The notes below the pieces were generated by a model that saw only the letters and a list, made by a program, of their open reading frames with translations, had not been told where the DNA came from and searched no databases. This document shows positions 10,601 to 12,423 of a stretch of 12,423 bases of DNA, piece after piece (within the stretch, counting starts at the first letter, position 1; each line of letters starts with the position of its first letter). The DNA is from JBFJVZ01 sp041623895 (GTDB lineage Bacteria > Planctomycetota > Planctomycetia > Pirellulales > Pirellulaceae): assembly GCA_041623895.1 (NCBI GenBank), contig JBFJVZ010000221.1, forward strand, positions 1-12,423, read 5' to 3'. The position numbers were made by a program, and so were the translations under genes.

Positions 10601-11006
10601 GGCACTGCTGGATATCGATCGTCACAATTTGAAAGCTTACCAGCAACTTGCCGATCGCCTGAAAGATGATCCCGGCATGTCGGAGCGAGCGATCACAACG
10701 ATCGTCGAAGCCGCTCCCAACGAAGCGGAACATCATCAAGCGGTCGCCGAGATTCGACAGCAACAAGATCGTTGGTCCGCGGCGATCGACCATTGGAAGC
10801 AAGTCACCAGGCTCCGTCGATCCGAACCCAATGGTTTGCTGAAATTGGCGGAAGCACAAATCCACGCGAGACGGATCGACGACGCCCGGATAACGCTCCG
10901 TACGCTCTCAAGCACCGAATGGCCCTCGCGATTCAGTGATGTGCAAAACCAAATCGAAAAACTGACGACCCAGCTATCCCGTTCGGGAGGGCGAAGCTCC
11001 CGCTGA
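1605..11006 (+). CDS. giant single-pass membrane protein: LolA/RseB-like, FecR-like, VIT, VWA and TPR domains; candidate sigma regulator
   Basis: This encodes 3133 residues, roughly 350 kDa. Order: a short acidic N-terminal tail (1-63) with no HxxxCxxC zinc anti-sigma motif; one hydrophobic segment (about 65-84) after KKGRS, suggesting N-inside topology; a beta-rich LolA/RseB-like domain (93-272, with RWQESP at 130-135 and IWSIDEG); a FecR-like domain (275-390, GDWLRTDARG at 304); a VIT domain (413-545, FHFPLP at 462, RIKIVYTQVLP at 533); a VWA domain (about 660-840) with a complete MIDAS set, D671-T-S673-A-S675, T741 and D765; the usual VIT/VWA tail FHIITPYTSLLV near 951; a Gly-rich and Arg/Ser-rich linker (about 1040-1200); a second LolA-like domain (1280-1455, GVWWPGRIES at 1412); then TPR-like helices to the end, clearest at 1630-1664, 2720-2750 and 2945-2973. 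Starting ATGs lie at 1605 and 1608; no Shine-Dalgarno is visible, so translation probably depends on termination of the sigma gene. Domain calls for VIT, VWA, FecR and TPR are firm. The LolA-like calls and the sigma-regulator role are inference. The last eight or nine residues come from an intergenic repeat. Confidence 0.9.
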   Translation: MMHENEDNDDLFRRSFSSLEASAAPIDSNVIDDVCATAGDVFEGTVSSQAVTTAKVQAKKGRSMIAKAVIGISAMAAALMLLFQPPASNEGDMRLGTVLDKTLEAQTLKLAVDRDAGKVDVVVKNASLVRWQESPQKYRISDGTRIWSIDEGANLVQAADSPWHHGESHQVDLLSLLGLDEQQSKELRESLSTAETVTGKPQTRYVFTSTTGKAAVHAFWDTANDCLSELRCWPQGYDPQVQPIKLLVLARDIQVDESQFVVATRLSADGRIGKVVDSEGIVSLRPMMNQRWTPVARQMLLKPGDWLRTDARGANASTLVTTGQFKVTVGPASLLELRSPTELRLHRGELKVTGSKRADEDLRLLGPAETFVSISKGKSAHYRIDRAGDLAKVDKKPVWLEGFEGLSTVDSVGSLITNIDGRETRLSVGFHHVKVEIRDQIARTTIEESFVNHTSRRLEGIFHFPLPQDASISGFGMWIGNELVEADVVEKQRAREIYETILREKRDPGLLEWTGGNIFKARVFPIEPSSEKRIKIVYTQVLPMRANQYRYSYGLRSEMLQTTPLRDLTIDVQVHSELPLRSAKCISHPVRAQQTEHAAKLEFDAQEYTPSEDFELVCEVDASGKDVVVVPHQRGDDGYFMVQLTPPDDEGVLTRELVTDGEPLQVLIVCDTSASIDSNQRKQQQRFVLAVLSALGEDDRFDIAHCDVTCQWLHDEVVPPTDHHVDQAIKWLGKRISLGWTNLDRMVESILDRAGSQTHVIYVGDGIVTAGDPDPTAFVNRLRRLTENKQAGKLHTVSVGSSYESVVLRALAAVGGGSYRQVDADRTPQRVASELLQEISQPPIRDLQVEFHGLQVAAVYPEKLPNLAAGTQQILIGRYLPQGQDQRGEIVVTGSLGDRSVRMSAPVTLADAESGNSFIPRLWARAHLDHLLAQGTSEMIRDQIIALSEEFHIITPYTSLLVLETDADRERFGVKRRFQMRDGERFFAEGRSQSDLALLQQQMKRAGDWRLALRRRILLEMTTLGRDPQIFAQMPYDLNVPMSGPAGGPFVTSVVPHMGLGGNWVPARGGGVFKAMEPVSELSLRLDATSINDSDAAWDLAGSGGNGVDFQLGDFESGLPSLDNLEDMQIAGERRQSPQDFRGLMIDGQVMQANDMAVSMSRRSRSRSSMDGTKRNRKLISGKPEATARIYSGYDPYGNDDQYTAWLDQLFPIVPAAPQEFDNKKPTGSEEALSLLESLIQQVELGEENGIEVTRENEIFDPLWKRNAGQSQTTELSANDRWLKFTDSIGSETHVHWCDQEQRGVFSRAFQMGRTRGSTPTDLSSFDPGERPLATAAQLTAHAFYEAAREDAGQDRATVVLIHPNDPRQRKRVTIDNKRNIVTSIETWNDWIDESSKPSSTRQYSDHKQVAGVWWPGRIESLNQSGERVSETRQNVRLLGPDRFAKRFDKDLPNRDKVLLLSPPIPTVRQAHIAVRDGTADARHRLTLILDASLVQDWDAALRHLQGLETVAAGKPCLPWMRAAVLKAARKNNDMLEALRGLADNIAANQLENELYASEYLIDQVRSVGDHNESLRIVNRLSDVFQRQPPHADGNWRLKKRRAEFRRALGDPQAIDLQREIAAAAPWDFTAQIVYAQDLIGEGEYDAAIQWLEKQLSDYPGDTQTPLESLRDKIAQILRQTGRRDQLVKFMKSWVDAQPNSHNAYRQYLAALEMDERTEDADALARQWLKDAQIEGQLEPPIRVRLDVAIEYALGQRYQTYMNWIDPNWRQPLAETATYFLESEQHADVAQRILSQHQFTDSDESDLIHAQMTTRLKESAGTLDVKLVQSFVSRLVNRDELSQADWTSISEALLKRWNAEQDRQLRNQLGAVIVSIYGTHFANTECLPFLRARIQRAEADKEFGDAASFRRQLLDELVSRDWQQAYEDQAAALISDLGAQDDQTSRLPKQLRGLFEFVDRMLAARQAADRQKLRDTGHPEKLTRTEYAEQLAELLDSARSGLAETLAQYADQDTELGRWFQLEQMHLNVKLGRQLKQIANHCWKTLGDSPKTETVDFQKLTIREAVELQSSVLRRDRAYAILSYLAVRRSAPKKLVDRLQAYVQAGTELEDEEGWRWRDRQYDLLIALDQPNELHQRLTEWIREDAFPVRWQRSLARLEAERGQIQEAIALMESVSRLVRLEAEDHAALADWYLVSDQRDKYRQAKVAAYQAMPEHHVSNWIQQRQQRWFDTNVPLPSELDENVLYAFRALFAKSNQPENYIYHLQRFYEASRDFRLLQMLPDSVLGRTPQQIYSLLQRVSSQLLSTIRREATTDEIVTRINELREQVESPLDLRALDLLETMIERQAAKVLNQPGPHIDRAVAAMKRAFKHEWADGEITQMAEFLTSLDTLSLAELREERLRQFRQLRELTEPDSEQRFFVTWHMAHSIFWSHGDHDQALPVMESAIAGYRKIHPEGLPLRSNQAVFDYVRMLGYKGRFAEAEQFLTDEINKPLNEAQRLAYVSQRNNTYIQALRDRGQVSLGSGDTLYENLRDHLLEQVEAADGDNGRSAGVDALLKFYRTASEKSFADAKDDLWTFATRHLPGVLDRQTNNYQNIVDNTSDMIVRLLGKLKALDFMVQRIEDYPPRLTYSWNNPWRQFGYEMAQWRKEHENQLGDLEPRLLAVVIKELRRDLTTRHSHSRYIYGRHGNTFWDQKADVFADVAEQVHDQWPDSGRSVAYVAGYLANGLHRYDRAIEMLLAVHEKNPLKWQQLNQLVRYLHVRERFAEAIPILEPLVQSRPDDMHHRVDLLKSYHRSGRKRKWNQLLLETDTHFRQGGRWTESNVSQLANCCLENKFFAEAATYYGELIPMCKRGEHGRRNDFYTLAHYYAQQADAFTGLGQTAKAVDSASAAIMTYHRYPNDRRGMVYKLRQVLDAAKDLDEFVQQHDQITDATGQDNPLLRKQLGLVFASRGQHERAIKQLRAAIALQPTDTETHTELIKVLDAKGDSDDATRQLLALLDIDRHNLKAYQQLADRLKDDPGMSERAITTIVEAAPNEAEHHQAVAEIRQQQDRWSAAIDHWKQVTRLRRSEPNGLLKLAEAQIHARRIDDARITLRTLSSTEWPSRFSDVQNQIEKLTTQLSRSGGRSSR

Positions 11007-11012
11007 GCCGCC
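10984..11012 (+). repeat. palindromic intergenic repeat, copy 1, containing the stop codon of the giant gene
   Basis: A 29-base unit starts CGGGAGGGCGAAGCTCCCG: arms CGGGAG and CTCCCG pair around a 7-base loop, followed by CTGAGCCGCC. It matches copy 2 (11049-11077) at 27 of 29 positions. The TGA stop of the 3133-residue protein (11004-11006) lies inside it, so the final residues SGGRSSR are encoded by repeat sequence. GGGAG…CTCCC units of this kind are, to my recollection, common between genes in Rhodopirellula-type planctomycetes. Confidence 0.75.
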
Positions 11013-11048
11013 ACGCCTCGTTCCCACGCTCAGAAGTTTCTCAACCGC

Positions 11049-11077
11049 CGGGAGGGCGACGCTCCCGCGGAGCCGCC
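11049..11077 (+). repeat. palindromic intergenic repeat, copy 2
   Basis: This is a direct copy of the 29-base unit at 10984-11012, differing at two positions (C for A in the loop and G for T in the tail). Start-to-start distance is 65 bases. Besides its own small hairpin, most of it pairs with the inverted partial copy at 11098-11116. Confidence 0.75.
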
Positions 11078-11124
11078 AAGCATTTTCCAACGCTTCTGCT
11101 CGGCGGGAGCCTCGCCAAATTTTT
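11055..11124 (+). terminator. long hairpin plus T-run behind the giant gene
   Basis: Positions 11055-11073 pair with 11098-11116 over 19 bases with two mismatches. Inside, AAGC (11078-11081) can pair with GCTT (11092-11095). The hairpin is followed by AAATTTTT (11117-11124). A stable GC-rich stem and a run of five T about 110 bases beyond the stop codon could end transcription of the sigma/giant-protein operon. The stem is made from two opposed repeat copies, so a terminator role may be a by-product of repeat insertion. Confidence 0.5.
11098..11116 (-). repeat. palindromic intergenic repeat, inverted partial copy 3
   Basis: GCTCGGCGGGAGCCTCGCC is the reverse complement of the central part of the 29-base unit, matching copy 2 at 17 of 19 positions. 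Together with copies 1 and 2 it makes a small mosaic like the composite REP clusters (BIMEs) of enterobacteria. The rest of the gap up to 11305 (C-rich 11129-11170, then mixed sequence) shows no gene and no promoter I can defend. Confidence 0.7.
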
Positions 11125-11305
11125 CATCAGCCCCGCCTCGCCCCCCGAGTCGTCAACGCGCACCCGGCGCCTCTATTGATTCGCGACATGCACCTTCCAG
11201 CCTGTTGCTAGCAAAATCGTCCCTTTACGTGCTTTGCCTCGTTTTCTTACCCTCTGCTGCGTTGCGTTGAACGCGACATCGTCGTCAACCACACAAAATG
11301 ATTGC

Positions 11306-11309
11306 GGAG
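11306..11309 (+). promoter_or_regulatory. Shine-Dalgarno site deciding the start at 11318
   Basis: GGAG sits 8 bases before the ATG at 11318. It favours this start over an in-frame ATG at 11234, whose extra 28 residues look unlike the start of a glycosyltransferase and have no ribosome binding site. Confidence 0.6.
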
Positions 11310-11317
11310 TAAATGAG

Positions 11318-12085
11318 ATGACGGCAAACGTGCTGTGTATCAAATGGGGAACCAAATACGGCAGCGAGTACGTCAACCGGTTGTACCGTGGCGTCAGCAA
11401 ACATCTGTCGGGACCCTTTCGATTTGTCTGCCTTACCGAAAACTCCGCCGGGATCGATGCCGCAGTCGACGTGTACCCATTACCTGTCACGCCGTTTGAT
11501 GAAGATGCGTTCGACGCACGTAAAGGCGGTGAAACTTGGCGCAAGGTCGGCTTGTTTCAGCCGGGGCTGGCGGATCTGGACGGCGACACTTTGTTCTTGG
11601 ACTTGGACATCGTGTTGACGGGTTCGCTGGATGATTTCTTCACCTACCAGCCCGGTCAGTTTTGCGTGATCCATGACTGGCTGGAAAAACGCCGCGCCTG
11701 GCTGCCTGGTCGCGATGGCCGCGTCGGCAATACGTCCGTCTTCCGCTTCCATCCCCAAAAACACCGCCGCGTCTACGATCATTTCGCCGCACATCAATCG
11801 GAGGTGCTGGAGACATTTCGGATCGAGCAACAGTACGTCAGCAATGTGTTGGCCGGAGACCTGGTCTTCTGGCCTGATGCGTGGGTACGAAGTTTTAAAC
11901 GCCACTGCCGGCCGGTGTTTCCCCTGAACATGATCCGCACACCGCATCAACCAACGGAGATGCGGATCCTGGCGTTTCACGGTTATCCGCTGCCGCAGCA
12001 GGCGATCGAGGGCTATTCCGCCAGCGTCTTCAAATCGACCAAGCCGGCACCCTGGCTAAAGCATTACTGGAGTGATGCGGCGTAG
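11318..12085 (+). CDS. glycosyltransferase-like protein with DxD motif
   Basis: This encodes a 255-residue cytoplasmic-looking protein with no signal peptide. It opens with a Rossmann-type strand and KWGTKYGSEYVNRLYRGV (9-26), a start I recognise in a group of small bacterial glycosyltransferase-like proteins, then PFRFVCLTE (33-41). The DLDGDTLFLDLDIVLTGSL stretch contains a DxD motif (D95-L-D97), which in GT-A fold enzymes binds the nucleotide sugar through a divalent metal. Further typical elements are NTSVFRF (138-144), EQQYVSN (170-176) and a late histidine in FHGYPLP (220-226). The likely reaction is transfer of a sugar from a nucleotide donor; donor and acceptor cannot be told from the sequence. 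It is separated from the upstream operon by a repeat cluster and probable terminator, so it is probably transcribed on its own. The fold-level call is fairly secure. Assignment to a numbered GT family (GT8- or GT32-like) is not. Confidence 0.82.
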   Translation: MTANVLCIKWGTKYGSEYVNRLYRGVSKHLSGPFRFVCLTENSAGIDAAVDVYPLPVTPFDEDAFDARKGGETWRKVGLFQPGLADLDGDTLFLDLDIVLTGSLDDFFTYQPGQFCVIHDWLEKRRAWLPGRDGRVGNTSVFRFHPQKHRRVYDHFAAHQSEVLETFRIEQQYVSNVLAGDLVFWPDAWVRSFKRHCRPVFPLNMIRTPHQPTEMRILAFHGYPLPQQAIEGYSASVFKSTKPAPWLKHYWSDAA

Positions 12086-12134
12086 TGTGGTTTGTCGTTG
12101 AATGTAATCAAGAACAGGACTGCCAGCACAGGAA

Positions 12135-12196
12135 TCTCGGTCATCCCATTTGCATTGCTGTTTTGCAAAGAACGCCGCAATGAATGTTGACCGAGA
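12135..12196. repeat. nested inverted repeat downstream of the glycosyltransferase gene
   Basis: A perfect 9-base inverted repeat, TCTCGGTCA (12135-12143) and TGACCGAGA (12188-12196), encloses a second one, TTTGCA (12149-12154) and TGCAAA (12164-12169). No T-run follows, so it is not a typical terminator. It lies 50 bases beyond the glycosyltransferase stop codon and directly before the repeat-like block at 12198-12230. Confidence 0.4.
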
Positions 12197-12197
12197 A

Positions 12198-12230
12198 CCT
12201 CCGTGCTCTCCGCGTCCTCTGCGGTTAGAT
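12198..12230. repeat. short-period repeat block resembling a widely dispersed intergenic sequence
   Basis: Three imperfect units with the pattern CTC-Y-G-Y-G follow each other at 9-10 base spacing (CTCCGTG, CTCCGCG, CTCTGCG), ending in GGTTAGAT. From memory, very similar sequence occurs between genes in many unrelated bacterial genomes; this could not be checked. An open frame crosses it (12150-12356) but has no coding features. Confidence 0.4.
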
Positions 12231-12352
12231 CTTGCCCGCTACGTGAGGGTCAGCAACGCCGCCACGCCATGTGAATACGCTTTGCAGTCGACTGTTCAAA
12301 GGGGCAAACGCGCTCAGATGGCAGTAGTGCTCTGTCAACTTTTGACTTTAGG

Positions 12353-12416
12353 GTAGCCGGATTCGCCAGAATTCGGTTCGTTCCAAGATACCCCGAAGTC
12401 TGGCGACATCGGCTAC
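12353..12416. repeat. large imperfect inverted repeat at the right edge
   Basis: Two 24-base arms (12353-12376 and 12393-12416) are reverse complements at 20 of 24 positions, separated by 16 bases. The outer GTAGCCG/CGGCTAC and the inner TCGCCAGA/TCTGGCGA blocks match perfectly. Mismatches are concentrated at arm positions 8-10, with one more at 19. The two arms look like facing copies of one short element, which I associate with planctomycete intergenic repeats. No T-run follows within the window. Confidence 0.6.
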
Positions 12417-12423
12417 GACCACC

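Noticed and set aside
9975..10865. 296-residue minus-strand open frame opposite the C-terminal TPR repeats
   Set aside because: It is the longest antisense frame, but the sense strand carries clear TPR motifs and the antisense product shows no recognisable domain.
1605..11006. frequent CGATCG / GCGATCGC palindromes (for example near 4293, 8105, 8942 and 9148)
   Set aside because: They resemble the cyanobacterial HIP1 repeat, but here they fall in codons for I, D, R, S and A in different frames and are explained by codon preference.
11298..11312. four-codon open frame (MIAE) just before the glycosyltransferase start
   Set aside because: It could be a minimal leader, but frames this short arise by chance and its body is the ribosome binding site of the next gene.
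11234..11317. 28-residue extension of the glycosyltransferase gene to an upstream ATG
   Set aside because: No Shine-Dalgarno site precedes it, whereas GGAG lies 8 bases before the ATG at 11318 where family similarity begins.
12150..12356. 68-residue plus-strand open frame at the right end
   Set aside because: It runs through a nested hairpin and a repeat block, has no ribosome binding site, and shows no domain.
1..12423. CRISPR arrays, insertion sequences, tRNA or rRNA genes
   Set aside because: I saw no regularly spaced repeats with unique spacers, no transposase motifs and no cloverleaf or rRNA signatures.

Overview
The window looks like chromosomal DNA from a planctomycete, most likely of the Rhodopirellula/Pirellulaceae type. 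This is inferred from three things: moderate GC content, an ECF sigma factor paired with a giant envelope protein of VIT/VWA/TPR type, and several families of GGGAG…CTCCC-type palindromic intergenic repeats of a kind I associate with these genomes. No database search was possible, so all family names rest on motifs read from the translations.

Layout. Positions 1-181 are non-coding and hold small palindromes plus a hairpin/T-tract terminator reading leftward. A minus-strand gene (182-778) encodes a DUF1801/YdeI-OmdA-type protein. A divergent intergenic region (779-1053) separates it from a plus-strand two-gene operon: an ECF-type RNA polymerase sigma factor (1054-1608), joined by a 4-base ATGA stop/start overlap to a gene for a 3133-residue protein (1605-11006). 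The giant gene ends inside a palindromic repeat. It is followed by a 311-base intergenic region with two direct copies and one inverted partial copy of that repeat, the last two forming a long hairpin before a T-run. Next comes a glycosyltransferase-like gene with a DxD motif (11318-12085). The last 338 bases (12086-12423) appear non-coding and carry three further repeat structures.

How the parts may work together. The giant protein has a short predicted cytoplasmic tail, one membrane segment, and then about 3050 residues outside the cytoplasm. In order these are a LolA/RseB-like beta domain, a FecR-like domain, a VIT domain, a VWA domain with a complete MIDAS metal site, a glycine/arginine-serine linker, a second LolA-like domain, and about 1660 residues of TPR-like helices. 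Its position directly behind, and overlapping, the sigma factor suggests that the N-terminal tail acts as the anti-sigma (or sigma-regulating) element and that the extracytoplasmic part senses or scaffolds something in the envelope. This single-protein fusion of sigma regulator, adhesion-type VIT/VWA module and TPR scaffold is the best candidate for a poorly described system here. The flanking DUF1801/OmdA and glycosyltransferase genes show no clear link to it.
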